The notes beneath the pieces are model-generated. The model had not been told where the DNA came from. It saw only the letters and a list, made by a program, of their open reading frames with translations, and did not search any database. Source: Rhodoferax antarcticus ANT.BR (GTDB lineage: Bacteria > Pseudomonadota > Gammaproteobacteria > Burkholderiales > Burkholderiaceae_C). From it: a stretch of DNA of 64,000 nt. Each line of letters begins with the position of its first letter. The stretch's first letter is position 1. The translations under genes and the position numbers were made by a program. The stretch lies in NCBI RefSeq assembly GCF_001938565.1, contig NZ_MSYM01000013.1:187496-251495 (forward strand), written 5' to 3'. Below are positions 42,682 through 52,586 of the stretch, in pieces.

Positions 42682-44904
42682 CTACCAGGCGTCATGGATT
42701 CGCTGTATTCGGAATCGCGTATCCGTTATCCGATGGTGCGTCGTGCCTGGCTGGAAAAAGGCCCCGGGGCCGATCCCGATGGTCGAGGCAAAGGCGATTT
42801 CGTCCGCGTCAGCTGGGACAAGGCCATTGAGTTGGTGGCGGGCGAACTGGTCCAGGTGCGAAAGACCTACGGCCAACAGGCGGTATTCGCGGGCTCCTAC
42901 GGCTGGAAGAGCCCAGGCAAGCTGCACAACTGTCAGACGCTGTTGCGGCGCATGCTGAACCTCACCGGTAGCTTCACGAACAGCGCTGGCGACTGCTTGA
43001 CCGGGGCTGCGCAGGTGATCCTGCCCTACGTGTCCGGCTCGATCGAGGTGTATGAGCAATGCACCACTTGGAAGAATCTCGCGGAAAACTGCCAACTGAT
43101 GGTGCTTTGGGGATGCAATCCCATTAACAATTCGCAGATCTCCTGGCAAATCGCTGATCACGGCGCCTGGCCCGGCATCGAGATGGTGAAAAAAGCCGGC
43201 ACCAAGGTGCTGTCCATCGACCCGCTACGTACCGAGACTTGCGAAGCCCTGAATGGCGAATGGCTAGCCCCGCGCCCGCACACCGACGTGGCGATGATGC
43301 TCGGCATCGCCCACACGCTGTATGTCGAGGGCCTTCACAACCAAAAATTCCTGAACCGCTTCACCACAGGTTTCGACAAGTTCTTGCCTTACCTCCAGGG
43401 CACGAGCGACGGCACGCCGAAAACGGCCGACTGGGCGGCAAATATCTGTGGCATTTCTGCCGACACGTTGCGCGACCTGGCACGTCGCTTTGCCAAGAAC
43501 CGCACTATGCTGGCGCTAGGCTATTCGACCCAGCGCCAGCAATTCGGCGAGCAGGTTCACTGGATGCTGATCACGCTGGCTTCAATGCTCTGGCAGATCG
43601 GACTGCCGGGCGGCGGCTACGGGCTGAGTTACCGCTATTCGTCGGGCGGCGCACCGACGCACACCACCCCCATTCTGAAGGCCATCGACGATGCCTCAGG
43701 GCAGAGTCAGGCGCAGGCGGTCTAGCTGGCAGGGGGCGGTGCGGTGTCGATTTCCGTCTCGCGTTTGTCTGAGACGCTGCTGAATCCTGGCAAGACCATG
43801 CAGTTCAACGGGCATCAGCTGAAACTGCCGTTAATCAAACTGGCTTACTGGGTGGGCGGGAACCCGTTCTCTTACCAGCAAGACCGCAACGAGATGCTGC
43901 GCGCGTGTCGCGAACTCGACACCTTCATCGTCCACGATGTGCAATGGACCGCATCGGCTCGCCACGCCGATATCGTGCTGCCTGCCACCACCTCTTACGA
44001 GCGCAACGATATCGAGCAAGTGGGCGACTACGCCATCAGCCACATCGTGGCGATGAAGAAGATCGTCGAGCCACTGTTCGAGGCACGCAGCAATTTCGAC
44101 ATTTTTGCCGACATCGCGAAAAAACTTGGCAAGGGTTATGCGTTCACCCAGGGTCGCGACGAGATGGATTGGACCCGCGGCTTCTACGAAGCGGCCAAGA
44201 TCGAATCCCGCGCCAAAGGGATGGAAATGCCAGTCTTCAGTGTTTTCTGGAACAGCAACAAGCCGTTGGCATTTCCCCTGAGCGACGCGCAGGCAGACTG
44301 TGTGCGCCACGCCGATTTCCGCGCTGACCCGCTGCTTAACGTATTGGGCACGGCCTCGGGCAAATTCGAACTCTATATCAGGGCGATTGAGAAATACAAC
44401 TATGCAGACTGCCCGGCGCATGCCACCTGGATCGAACCCATTGAGCGCTTGGATGGCCCTGCCACCAAGTATCCATTGCACGTCGCAGCCAACCATTCGC
44501 AAATGCGCCTGCATTCGCAGTTGTGTGGCACCGTTAATCGCCAGAGCTACGCGATCGCCGAGCGTGAACCGTGCGTGATGCATCCTGACGATGCGTAGGT
44601 GCGCGGGCTGTCCGATGGCGATGTGGTGAGGGTGCACAACAACCGTGGGCAGATTCTGGCGGGCTTGAAGATCAGCAAAAACATCCGCCAAGGGGTGATC
44701 CGCATCAACGAAGGTGGCTGGTTCTACCCGTTGAACCCGGGAGAGATCGGTAGTCTGTGCCGTTACGGCGACGTCAATATCTTGATGACCGGGCTAGCGA
44801 CTTCGCGCCTCTCTCAAGGAAACTGCGGTCATACCGGTAAGGCCGAGGTTGAACGCTTCAAAGGCACACTACCGCCGGTGACGGTACTCAGCCAACCGGG
44901 CTGA
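42682..44904 (+). pseudogene. TMAO/DMSO reductase (TorA-like) without its N terminus, two in-frame stops
   Basis: Molybdopterin oxidoreductase sequence begins at about LPGVMDSLYSESRIRYP, so the Tat signal and first segment are missing. RVSWDKAIELVAGEL, NSAGDCLTGAA, LWGCNPINN and the C-terminal GDVVRVHNNRGQILAG are well kept. In-frame TAG codons occur at 43723-43725 (between QAQAV and LAGGGAVSI) and 44596-44598 (between HPDDA and VRGLSDGD). The family reduces TMAO, DMSO or biotin sulfoxide. With no signal and two stops it is almost certainly inactive. Confidence 0.82.
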
Positions 44905-44919
44905 CTTTCGGCCCGTCCA

Positions 44920-45792
44920 TCAACCGACTGCATCCGCGCTTTGCCGCGTCAGGATGGCCAGCGTGTTGGCGATGGTTGCACGCAGTTCGCGGCGGTCGCA
45001 GATCAGGTCGACGGCGCCTTTGGTCTGAAGGAATTCAGCACGCTGAAAGCCCTCTGGCAACTTCACACGCACGGTAGATTCAATCACCCGCGGCCCGGCA
45101 AAACCAATCAGTGCCTTGGGCTCGGCAATCACCACGTCACCCAGAAAGGCAAACCCGGCGCTCACACCGCCCATGGTTGGGTCGGTCAACACGCTGATGA
45201 AGGGCAGGCCTTTTTTTGCCAGATGGGTGAGTGAGGCGTTGGTTTTGGCCATTTGCATCAGGCTCAGCAAGCCTTCTTGCATGCGCGCGCCACCTGTGGC
45301 TGTGAAGCAGATAAACGGTACTTTTTGCTCGATGGCGCTTTGCACACCGCGTGCAAAGCGCTCGCCCACCACGCTGCCCATGCTGCCGCCCATGAATTCA
45401 AACTCGAAGCAGGCCACCACCAGGCCAATGCCCATCACCGAGCCGCCCATGACCACCAGCGCATCGGTTTCGCCGGTGTTTTCCATGGCTTCTTTGAGGC
45501 GCTCAGGGTATTTGCGGCTGTCTTTGAACTTGAGCGCGTCCACTGGCAGCACTTCCTGGCCAATCTCGTAGCGGCCTTCGTTGTCCAGAAAGAAGTTGAG
45601 CCGCGCACGCGCGCCAATGCGGTGGTGGTGGCTGCAAGTGGGGCAGACGTTCTGGTTTTGTTGCAGATCGGTCTTGTAGAGCACGGTTTCACAGGCCGGG
45701 CATTTGATCCACAGTCCTTCAGGCACCGTGCGCCGGTCTTTGGGGTCGGTTTGCTGGATTTTGGGGGGAAGCAGTTTTTCGAGCCAACTCAT
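44920..45792 (-). CDS. accD: Acetyl-CoA carboxylase carboxyltransferase subunit beta
   Basis: The 290-residue protein has the N-terminal four-cysteine zinc ribbon ([25 protein letters not shown]) and the carboxyltransferase core ([35 protein letters not shown]). With AccA it makes malonyl-CoA. The position after trpA is usual in betaproteobacteria, where folC generally follows; here the TorA-like pseudogene comes next instead. Confidence 0.96.
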   Translation of the reverse strand: MSWLEKLLPPKIQQTDPKDRRTVPEGLWIKCPACETVLYKTDLQQNQNVCPTCSHHHRIGARARLNFFLDNEGRYEIGQEVLPVDALKFKDSRKYPERLKEAMENTGETDALVVMGGSVMGIGLVVACFEFEFMGGSMGSVVGERFARGVQSAIEQKVPFICFTATGGARMQEGLLSLMQMAKTNASLTHLAKKGLPFISVLTDPTMGGVSAGFAFLGDVVIAEPKALIGFAGPRVIESTVRVKLPEGFQRAEFLQTKGAVDLICDRRELRATIANTLAILTRQSADAVG

Positions 45793-45828
45793 AGGAGTCT
45801 CCGGTCAGAGGGATAGGGTTGCCGCATT

Positions 45829-45913
45829 TTCCGTCATTGCGAGGAGCGCAGCGACGCGGCAATCCATGGGTTCTGAGGGCATGGACTGCCGCGCTGCGTT
45901 CGCATTGGCAAGG
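45829..45913. repeat. Imperfect inverted repeat of the CGTCATTGCGAGG type
   Basis: CCGTCATTGCGAGGAGCGC opens a sequence whose GCGACGCGGCAATCCATG arm pairs imperfectly with CATGGACTGCCGCGCTGCG. This dispersed repeat is found in many bacterial genomes. It fills the accD-trpA gap. Confidence 0.75.
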
Positions 45914-45935
45914 CGTCGGTTCATTGAGCTGCGGA

Positions 45936-46787
45936 TTATGAATCCAGCGCGGTGCGCATGTCGCGCAGAAAGGCTTGCGCGGTGGCGGCCACCTGGTCGC
46001 GCGGCAGAGGCTCGATCAACTGGATGATCTTGCTGCCAATCACCACCGCGTCGGCCACCTTGCCAATGGCGCGCGCGGTGGCAGCGTCACGGATGCCAAA
46101 GCCCACGCCCACCGGCACGCTCACATGCGCGCGGATGCGCGGCAACATGGCGCTTACCGCGTCAATGTCGAGCGCACCTGAGCCGGTGACGCCTTTGAGC
46201 GACACGTAGTACACATAGCCGCTGGCGATCTTGGCGACCTGGGCCATGCGCGCGTCGGTGGAGGTGGGGGCCAGCAAAAAGATCAAATCCATGTCGTGGG
46301 CCTTGAGCTCGGCGGCAAAGTCTAGGCACTCTTCAGGCGGGTAGTCCACAACCAGCATACCGTCCACGCCAGCGGCTGATGCATCTCGGACAAAAGGCGA
46401 TGTAGCCCTTGTGTCGTCTGCATAGCCTGCTACAGCTTTTGTTGCGCCATGGGTCTGGTTGTAGCGCTCCACCGGGTTGGCGTAGCCCATCAGCACCACG
46501 GGTGTGGTTTGATTCTGCGTGCGAAACACCCGCACCATCTCCAGCACCTGCGCCAGGCCGATGCCGAAAGACAGGGCTTTGTCGCCCGCTTTCTGGATCA
46601 CCGGGCCATCGGCGCTGGGGTCAGAAAACGGCACACCGAGCTCGATCACGTCAGCGCCACCGGCAACAAAAGCGTGCATCAGCTCGGGGGTAACGTCGGC
46701 AAACGGAAAACCTGCGGTGACAAACGGGATCAGCGCCTGGCGCCCCTGCGCCTTGAGCTGGCTGAAAGTGGCGGCGATACGGCTCAT
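45936..46787 (-). CDS. trpA: Tryptophan synthase alpha subunit with a repeat-coded insertion
   Basis: The 283-residue protein cleaves indole-3-glycerol phosphate to indole and G3P. Catalytic Glu is in [16 protein letters not shown] (D in [10 protein letters not shown]), and [11 protein letters not shown] and [11 protein letters not shown] are present. Residues about 112-131 (after NPVERYNQ, before [12 protein letters not shown]) are extra to the family and coincide with a hairpin repeat copy at 46397-46440. They fall in the mobile loop region that closes over the active site and contacts TrpB. The start overlaps trpB by 4 nt. Confidence 0.94.
   Translation of the reverse strand: MSRIAATFSQLKAQGRQALIPFVTAGFPFADVTPELMHAFVAGGADVIELGVPFSDPSADGPVIQKAGDKALSFGIGLAQVLEMVRVFRTQNQTTPVVLMGYANPVERYNQTHGATKAVAGYADDTRATSPFVRDASAAGVDGMLVVDYPPEECLDFAAELKAHDMDLIFLLAPTSTDARMAQVAKIASGYVYYVSLKGVTGSGALDIDAVSAMLPRIRAHVSVPVGVGFGIRDAATARAIGKVADAVVIGSKIIQLIEPLPRDQVAATAQAFLRDMRTALDS
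46397..46440 (-). repeat. CTAG hairpin repeat copy inside trpA
   Basis: On the plus strand GGCGATGTAGCCCTTG, a spacer and GCTACAGCTTTT follow the reverse consensus with some drift and extra bases. It encodes in frame about residues 116-131 of TrpA. Confidence 0.65.
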
Positions 46788-48109
46788 ATAAATGCTCCTG
46801 AAACAATAGCTTCTGGCGCTTGTTTTACAAGGGCTACAGGCTTATTTGTCATATCACCTTTGACCGACTGGCCCTGGCAGCTGGGGCGGCAGAAGAAGTC
46901 AGCGCCTGACAGATCGGCCACAGTGCCAATGTCTTTGTCACCCCGGCCCGACAGGTTGACCAGAATCGACTGGTCCGGGCGCAGGGTTTTGGCCAGCTTC
47001 ATGGCGTAGGCCAGTGCGTGGCTGGATTCGAGTGCGGGGATGATGCCCTCGGTGCGGCACAGGTAGTGGAAAGCCGCCAACGCCTGTGCATCGGTGATGC
47101 CGACGTATTCGGCACGGCCGATGTCGTTCAAAAAAGCGTGCTCGGGGCCAACGCCAGGGTAGTCCAGCCCGGCGCTGATGCTGTGGGTCTCAGTCACCTG
47201 GCCGTTGTCGTCTTGCAGCACATAGGTGCGGTTGCCGTGCAGCACGCCGGGGCTGCCGCGCTGGATGCTGGCCGAATGTTTGCCGCTGTCCATACCCGCG
47301 CCGGCTGCTTCCACGCCGATCAGCCGGGTGGCCTCGAATTCGATGTAGGGGTAGAAGATGCCCATGGCGTTTGAGCCGCCGCCGACACATGCCACCACCA
47401 CATCGGGCTGGGCGCTGCTGCAACCGGCGGCCCGCAGCATCTCGGGCATTTGCACCAGGCATTCCTGGCCGATCACGCTCTGAAAATCGCGCACCATCAT
47501 CGGGTAGGGGTGCGGTCCGGCTACCGTGCCGATGATGTAGAAGGTGTTGTCCACATTGGCCACCCAGTCGCGCATGGCTTCGTTCAGGGCGTCTTTGAGC
47601 GTCTTGCTGCCGCTGGTCACCGGCACCACGGTAGCGCCAAGCAGTTTCATGCGGTAGACGTTGGGGCTTTGACGCTTGACGTCTTCGCTGCCCATGTAGA
47701 CCACGCATTCCAGCCCGTAGCGCGCGCAGATGGTGGCGGTGGCCACGCCGTGCTGACCAGCACCGGTTTCGGCAATCACGCGCGGCTTGCCCATGCGCTT
47801 GGCCAGCATCGCCTGGCCGATGGTGTTGTTGATCTTGTGCGCGCCGGTGTGGTTCAGGTCTTCACGTTTCAGGAAAATTTGCGCGCCACCCGTCTCGCGG
47901 CTCATGCGCGCAGCGTGGTAGATGGGCGAGGGCCGACCGACAAAGTGCGCCAGCTCGGACTCGAATTCTTCAATAAAAGCCGGGTCAAACTGGTATTTGG
48001 CGTAAGCGTCTTTGAGCTCGTTGACCGCGTGAGTGAGGGTCTCGGAGATGAAACTGCCGCCGTAGATGCCAAAGTGGCCCCGCGCGTCGGGTTGTTGGTA
48101 ATCAGACAT
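46784..48109 (-). CDS. trpB: Tryptophan synthase beta subunit with a repeat-coded tail
   Basis: The 441-residue PLP enzyme condenses indole with serine. The PLP lysine is in [15 protein letters not shown], followed by [13 protein letters not shown] and [10 protein letters not shown]. The conserved protein ends near [15 protein letters not shown]; residues 421-435 of the tail come from a hairpin repeat (46804-46847). The stop overlaps the trpA start (ATGA), so the extended tail now provides the coupling to trpA. Confidence 0.96.
   Translation of the reverse strand: MSDYQQPDARGHFGIYGGSFISETLTHAVNELKDAYAKYQFDPAFIEEFESELAHFVGRPSPIYHAARMSRETGGAQIFLKREDLNHTGAHKINNTIGQAMLAKRMGKPRVIAETGAGQHGVATATICARYGLECVVYMGSEDVKRQSPNVYRMKLLGATVVPVTSGSKTLKDALNEAMRDWVANVDNTFYIIGTVAGPHPYPMMVRDFQSVIGQECLVQMPEMLRAAGCSSAQPDVVVACVGGGSNAMGIFYPYIEFEATRLIGVEAAGAGMDSGKHSASIQRGSPGVLHGNRTYVLQDDNGQVTETHSISAGLDYPGVGPEHAFLNDIGRAEYVGITDAQALAAFHYLCRTEGIIPALESSHALAYAMKLAKTLRPDQSILVNLSGRGDKDIGTVADLSGADFFCRPSCQGQSVKGDMTNKPVALVKQAPEAIVSGAFI
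46804..46847 (+). repeat. CTAG hairpin repeat copy in the 3' end of trpB
   Basis: AATAGCTTCTGGCGCTT, 7 nt, AAGGGCTACAGGCTTATTT, antisense to trpB. It codes for about residues 421-435 of TrpB. Confidence 0.85.
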
Positions 48110-48123
48110 GTTGTTATTAATTT

Positions 48124-48166
48124 AGTAGCTACTAGCGCAAGTTATATAAGGGCTAGAGGGTTATTT
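48124..48166 (+). repeat. CTAG hairpin repeat copy in the trpF-trpB gap
   Basis: AGTAGCTACTAGCGCAA, 7 nt, AAGGGCTAGAGGGTTATTTT fills most of the 51-bp gap between trpF and trpB and overlaps the last two codons of trpF. Confidence 0.88.
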
Positions 48167-48925
48167 TGTATATAAAGCTTGATCAGCTTGGCGAACTGCT
48201 GCGACGAACTCGCGCATTCGGCCTGCGTCCTTGATGCCTTTGTGGCCCGGCACCTCAATGCCCGAGCTGACATCCACCGCCAGCGTTTTACAGCGCGGGC
48301 GTACCTGCGTGATGCCGTCGATCACGTTGGCAGCGGTTAGCCCACCACTCAAGACGAGGTGAGCGTTGACGTTTTTTGGAAGCAGTGACCAATTGAATGT
48401 GTGCCCGCCACCGCCGAACCCGTCAACCTGCGCGTCCAGCAAAATGGCTTGAGCCTGTGAAAAATCGTGGGCAAATTTTAAGAGATCAAAGCTCACCGCG
48501 GTTTCGTCACGGGGAATACGCGCAGCACGCAGAAACGGCCGCTGTCCCAAACCACTCGCGGCCCAGCAATCCTCTGGCGACTCATCACCATGAAATTGGG
48601 CGCTAGCCCCCGCCACGCTTGCGCAGGCAGCTATCACATTTGAGGCAGTCTCGTTGACGAACAGCAACACCGGCAGCACAAACGGTGGCAGGCGGCGGGC
48701 CAGTTCTGCCGCGCGCTCGGGCGTCACATAACGTGGGCTTTTCGGGTACAGCACAAAACCCAACGCGTCAGCCCCGGCGGCTACAGCGGCATCCACGTCC
48801 TCTTCACGGGTGAAGCCGCACATCTTGATGCGGGTGCGAAACGGTGGCGGCGCGTTAGTCTGCGAGACACGGGATGGGTGCGTGGGCGTGCCGTTGACAG
48901 GAAGGCTGGGGTCGGTGGTCATCAA
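48161..48925 (-). CDS. trpF: Phosphoribosylanthranilate isomerase
   Basis: A protein of up to 254 residues with the TIM-barrel start RIKMCGFTREEDVDAA, where the catalytic Cys lies in KMCG, and the phosphate-binding LSGGLTAANV and VDVSSGIEVPGHKG near the end. It performs an Amadori rearrangement in tryptophan synthesis. About 30 residues precede the barrel. Residues 97-109 (NVIAACASVAGAS) derive from a hairpin repeat copy, and the final codons run into another. The start overlaps truA by 4 nt. Confidence 0.94.
   Translation of the reverse strand: MMTTDPSLPVNGTPTHPSRVSQTNAPPPFRTRIKMCGFTREEDVDAAVAAGADALGFVLYPKSPRYVTPERAAELARRLPPFVLPVLLFVNETASNVIAACASVAGASAQFHGDESPEDCWAASGLGQRPFLRAARIPRDETAVSFDLLKFAHDFSQAQAILLDAQVDGFGGGGHTFNWSLLPKNVNAHLVLSGGLTAANVIDGITQVRPRCKTLAVDVSSGIEVPGHKGIKDAGRMREFVAAVRQADQALYTK
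48600..48636 (-). repeat. CTAG hairpin repeat copy inside trpF
   Basis: GCGCTAGCCCCC, 7 nt, TTGCGCAGGCAGCTATCA on the plus strand, a diverged reverse copy that keeps the frame. Confidence 0.6.
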
Positions 48926-49713
48926 AGGGCTCCGGGGAGTCCGTCCAACAGCGTCGGATGCTCGGGCAACCCCCAGCGCGCATCGTAGCGCGGGCCGACA
49001 AAATACAGGCCGTAGGGCGAAAACGTGGGCGCTGCGGCATCGCGGTCACGGGCGGCGAGCACCTCCAGCACCCAGTCAGGCGCCTTGCGGCCATCACCCA
49101 CCATGATCAGGCAGCCCATCAGGTTGCGGATCATGTGGTGCAAAAAGGCGTTGGCCTCAAACTCAAAGCGCCAGTAGGCGCCGCGGCGCGTGATGTCGAT
49201 GCGCATCAGGGTTTTAACCGGTGACAAGGCCTGGCAGGCACTGGCGCGAAACGAGCTGAAGTCGTTTTCGCCCAGCAAGTGTTCTGCAGCTTGCTGCATG
49301 CGCTCCAGGTTCAATGGCTTATAGACCCAGCCGACACGGCCGGTGTCGATGCTGGGGCGCACCGGGGAATCCAGTAGCACATAGGTATAGCGCCGTGAAG
49401 TGGCGCTGGCGCGGCAATGGAACTCTGGTGGCACCTCTTTGGCCCACTGCACCGCAATGTCGCGCGGCAGCAGGGCGTTGGGGCCGCGTACCCAGCTCGG
49501 CTCAGGGCGCTGGGCGGGCGTGTCGAAGTGGATTACCTGCATCAGGGCGTGCACACCGGCATCGGTGCGGCCCGCACACAGGGTTGAGACGCGCCGGCCA
49601 GTGAACTCGCCCAGCGCTTTTTCCAATTTGTCCTGAATGGTCAGGCCAGACGTCTGGCTTTGCCAGCCGTGGTAGGTCAGCCCGTTGTAGCTGATGCCCA
49701 GCGCCAGCCTCAA
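48922..49713 (-). CDS. truA: tRNA pseudouridine(38-40) synthase
   Basis: The 263-residue protein has the catalytic Asp in CAGRTDAGVHALMQ, plus ALGISYNGLTYHGWQSQ at the N terminus and NDFSSFRASACQ in the middle. It modifies the anticodon arm of several tRNAs. Its place between fimV and trpF is the usual betaproteobacterial order. Confidence 0.96.
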   Translation of the reverse strand: MRLALGISYNGLTYHGWQSQTSGLTIQDKLEKALGEFTGRRVSTLCAGRTDAGVHALMQVIHFDTPAQRPEPSWVRGPNALLPRDIAVQWAKEVPPEFHCRASATSRRYTYVLLDSPVRPSIDTGRVGWVYKPLNLERMQQAAEHLLGENDFSSFRASACQALSPVKTLMRIDITRRGAYWRFEFEANAFLHHMIRNLMGCLIMVGDGRKAPDWVLEVLAARDRDAAAPTFSPYGLYFVGPRYDARWGLPEHPTLLDGLPGAL

Positions 49714-49756
49714 TGCGTGACCCCCCAGGCAGAGTAAATGGCGACTCTGAAACGGC

Positions 49757-52375
49757 TCAAAGCTTGTTCAGCGCGCTCTGGGCTTTGGCGCGCAGGTCGC
49801 CCACTGCTTCGGCAATGACCTCTTCAATCAGCGCGCGCGCACCATCTTCGTCACCAATGGCGCGGAACTCGTCGGCCAGGGCCAGCTTGGTTTCCAGGGG
49901 ATCCATGGATTCGTCGATGAAGTCGCCCGGTACGGTGGCTCTGTCCTCCCCCAAGTCAAGCGACAGTGAGCCCAGGTCAAACGACATCAGTTCGTTCGCT
50001 GCAGATGCGTCCGGGCTGGGCTCAGTATCGGTGACAGTAGGTTCTTCAGTCAGGCTGGTGGGGGGGTAGTCAAGCGCCATTCGCAATGATGGCACCTCAA
50101 AGTTCAGGTTCTCGTCCAGCGGGTCGCGCACCGTGGTAGGTTCAGGTTGAACGTCGACCGATTCAGAGGAGGTTTCTGCGGCAGGTGGCAACGCTGCCGA
50201 AATGGTCGGCAGTGGTGTCCCACCAAACTCGCCCAAACCTGAAAAGGCGGTAGGCACATCGTCGCTGTAGGGCGGTGCTGCTGGGGGTACTGGTGGCGCT
50301 GAATCCGGGGCGACGTCGTCTGTCGAAAAATCCAGATCCAGATCCAGGTCGCCAGGCCCGGTGGCAATCGGGGCCTCGTCACGTGCATCGTCGCCCGCCA
50401 GTTTGCTGCTGGATGTCGGCGAGAAGACCGGCTCGGCTTTGTCAAAGTCTGGCAGTTGCGAGGTCAGGGGCTGTCCACCAGGCAGGTAAAGCGCATTGTC
50501 CGGGTCAATGGTGATGCCTTTTTCGCAAATTTGCTCCCACTCGGTGCCTGTGCCGTCGGTCAGGTTGAAGGCCAGGGCGGCCACTGACTCGAAGGCTTTG
50601 ACATCACGCCGCTTGGCATAAATATCGAGCAGCTTCTGGTGGATCGCCACCCGCTGCGGGTTGGTGCGCAACGCGTCTTTCAGAATTTCTTCGGCCTGCA
50701 AGTCGCGGCCATAGGCCAGGTAGACATCGGCTTCGGCCACTGGGTCAACGTCGTCCACCGCGTCGAGCTGGCTGGGTGAATAGACCATTGACGAGCCGGT
50801 GGTCACGCTGTCGCCGGTATCCACATTCTGGCCGCCGCTGGCGCCTGAGAAGGCGAGATCGCTGTTGGCGAAGGTGCTGTCGAGCTGCTCAGCCTTCTTG
50901 CGCTGTCTGGCTCGGTACAGACCCAGACCTGCGAGAAGTGCGATCAAGGCTACCGCACCTGCGGGCAGCATGGGGTCGTCCATGAGGTCGTCGATGAAGC
51001 TGGGCTCGGCCATCGGTTCTGGCATGACCGGCGGCGGTGCAGGCTTTTTGGGTTCTGCTTCGGCGGTGGGTGCAATCGGCGCTGGCGCAGAGGCGGACTC
51101 GGCAGCTTCTGCAGCTGCCAGTGCCTCGGGCGCACTGGCCGCGAGGGCGGGCACGGGTTCAGCGGCTGCCGAGACCGGTGCGCTCGCGGCTGCGGCTAGC
51201 TGGTCCAGATCTCTGATGTTTTTCGCCAACTCAGCCGCACGGTCTTCGGCTAATTTGGTGTTGCGTGCCTGTGTCAGCGCTTCTTCGTCAGACTTGCCAT
51301 GCACCGCACCTTTGGACAGGGTCAGCTTGTCAGGAATGGCTGCGGTCGGCTTATTGTCTTCAACGGTGGCCTCAAGCTTGCCGCTGACAGCGCGGCTGGC
51401 AGGCGCCACTTGGGCGGTTCGCACGTTGGCTGCAAACTTGCGACGGTAGTCGTTGAAGTCCTGGCTTTGAGCGGTGATGATCTGTGTGGCTTCAGGTTTT
51501 GGGGTTGCGCTGGCCTCTGCTTGGCTGGGCAGGGTCACCACCGCACCGGCCTTCATCCGGTTGACGTTGTTTTGGATGAAGGCGTCAGGATTAGCGCGCA
51601 GCAAGGCCACCAGCATCTGGTCGAGCGACACATTGGTGGGCTTGAGGTTGGCGGCGATCTCGCCGGCGGTATCTCCAGGCCTGATTTTGATGGTCTGAGC
51701 CACGGCAGCAGGCCCGCGCGCCTGCGGGGGGGGTGCTAAGGCCTGGGCTTTTGGCACGGGTTGAACCTTAGCCACTGGCGGTTTGGTCGCGGTCGGCGTG
51801 GGCATGGGCGGTGCTGGCTCGCGCGCCGTGGTGACCGCTGCTGGCGCTGAGGGTGCCGCCGCCACGGCAGCAGGCGGGGCGACGCGGGGCGCGGGGGTGA
51901 CCCGCTCAGGCTCTGGCGCAGGCAGTTGCGAAGTGACCGGCACACCACTGGTTCTTCCGCGCAAGTTTGGCGGGTCGAACAGCATCGTGTAGTCGCGAAC
52001 GATGCGTCCGGTGTCCCAACTGGCCTCCAGAATCATGTCGACAAATGGCTCACCGATGGCGCGGTCGCTGCTGATGCGCAGATAAGCGCGACCGTCCGGG
52101 CGGCGTTGCAGTGTGGTGCGCAGGTTGCTCAGTGCCGGGTTGTAGTCAAGCCCGGCGGCCTGAAAAGCCTCAGGGGGCGCCACTTTGGTGACCAGGCTGG
52201 AGGCTTCCTGGGCATTGATGTCGAGCACATCAATTTCGGCTTTGAGGGGCTCTCCCAAGGCAGACTGCACGGTGATGCGACCCAGTGATAAGGCCGCTGC
52301 CGGAGTACCCCAGACGCTCAAGAGTGCAGCGATTGCCATAGCGGTAAGTTGATATTGATGAGACTTGGCAATCAA
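49757..52375 (-). CDS. fimV: FimV/HubP-family polar peptidoglycan-binding protein
   Basis: A protein of about 872 residues. After a signal peptide comes the FimV N-terminal domain (LSLGRITVQSALGEPLKAEI), then a LysM-like segment (IKIRPGDTAGEIAANLK), a single membrane helix (MLPAGAVALIALLAGLGLYRA), a cytoplasmic TPR-like part (AEADVYLAYGRDLQAEEILKD) and the FimV C-terminal motif (ETKLALADEFRAIGDEDGAR). Such proteins mark the pole and organise type IV pili. The TTG at 52375 with GGAGAG upstream is the best start; longer open sequence upstream lacks signal-peptide character. Confidence 0.9.
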   Translation of the reverse strand: MIAKSHQYQLTAMAIAALLSVWGTPAAALSLGRITVQSALGEPLKAEIDVLDINAQEASSLVTKVAPPEAFQAAGLDYNPALSNLRTTLQRRPDGRAYLRISSDRAIGEPFVDMILEASWDTGRIVRDYTMLFDPPNLRGRTSGVPVTSQLPAPEPERVTPAPRVAPPAAVAAAPSAPAAVTTAREPAPPMPTPTATKPPVAKVQPVPKAQALAPPPQARGPAAVAQTIKIRPGDTAGEIAANLKPTNVSLDQMLVALLRANPDAFIQNNVNRMKAGAVVTLPSQAEASATPKPEATQIITAQSQDFNDYRRKFAANVRTAQVAPASRAVSGKLEATVEDNKPTAAIPDKLTLSKGAVHGKSDEEALTQARNTKLAEDRAAELAKNIRDLDQLAAAASAPVSAAAEPVPALAASAPEALAAAEAAESASAPAPIAPTAEAEPKKPAPPPVMPEPMAEPSFIDDLMDDPMLPAGAVALIALLAGLGLYRARQRKKAEQLDSTFANSDLAFSGASGGQNVDTGDSVTTGSSMVYSPSQLDAVDDVDPVAEADVYLAYGRDLQAEEILKDALRTNPQRVAIHQKLLDIYAKRRDVKAFESVAALAFNLTDGTGTEWEQICEKGITIDPDNALYLPGGQPLTSQLPDFDKAEPVFSPTSSSKLAGDDARDEAPIATGPGDLDLDLDFSTDDVAPDSAPPVPPAAPPYSDDVPTAFSGLGEFGGTPLPTISAALPPAAETSSESVDVQPEPTTVRDPLDENLNFEVPSLRMALDYPPTSLTEEPTVTDTEPSPDASAANELMSFDLGSLSLDLGEDRATVPGDFIDESMDPLETKLALADEFRAIGDEDGARALIEEVIAEAVGDLRAKAQSALNKL

Positions 52376-52586
52376 TTGGTGCTCTCCGGTTTTACAGCCA
52401 GCCGCAGATGGTCTGTTGCGGGCGTGTAGCCCTGGGACTCGAAACAATAAAAAGTAACATAACATCAATGCGTTAGGCTGACAAGTTAAGTTAGCTTGTG
52501 AACAGGTTGGCCGTGCATTTTGTCCCCGGCATGCGCGATTTTATGTTGTAGGGTGGCAACGGGGCCGCAAACCGAAGCCAGTTAAC

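Noticed and set aside
8667..44904. Genome-wide amber codon reassignment
   Set aside because: TAG ends several ordinary intact genes in this window at the expected family length.
46397..46440. Frameshift or assembly error in trpA
   Set aside because: The extra residues match a repeat seen elsewhere and the frame is kept on both sides.
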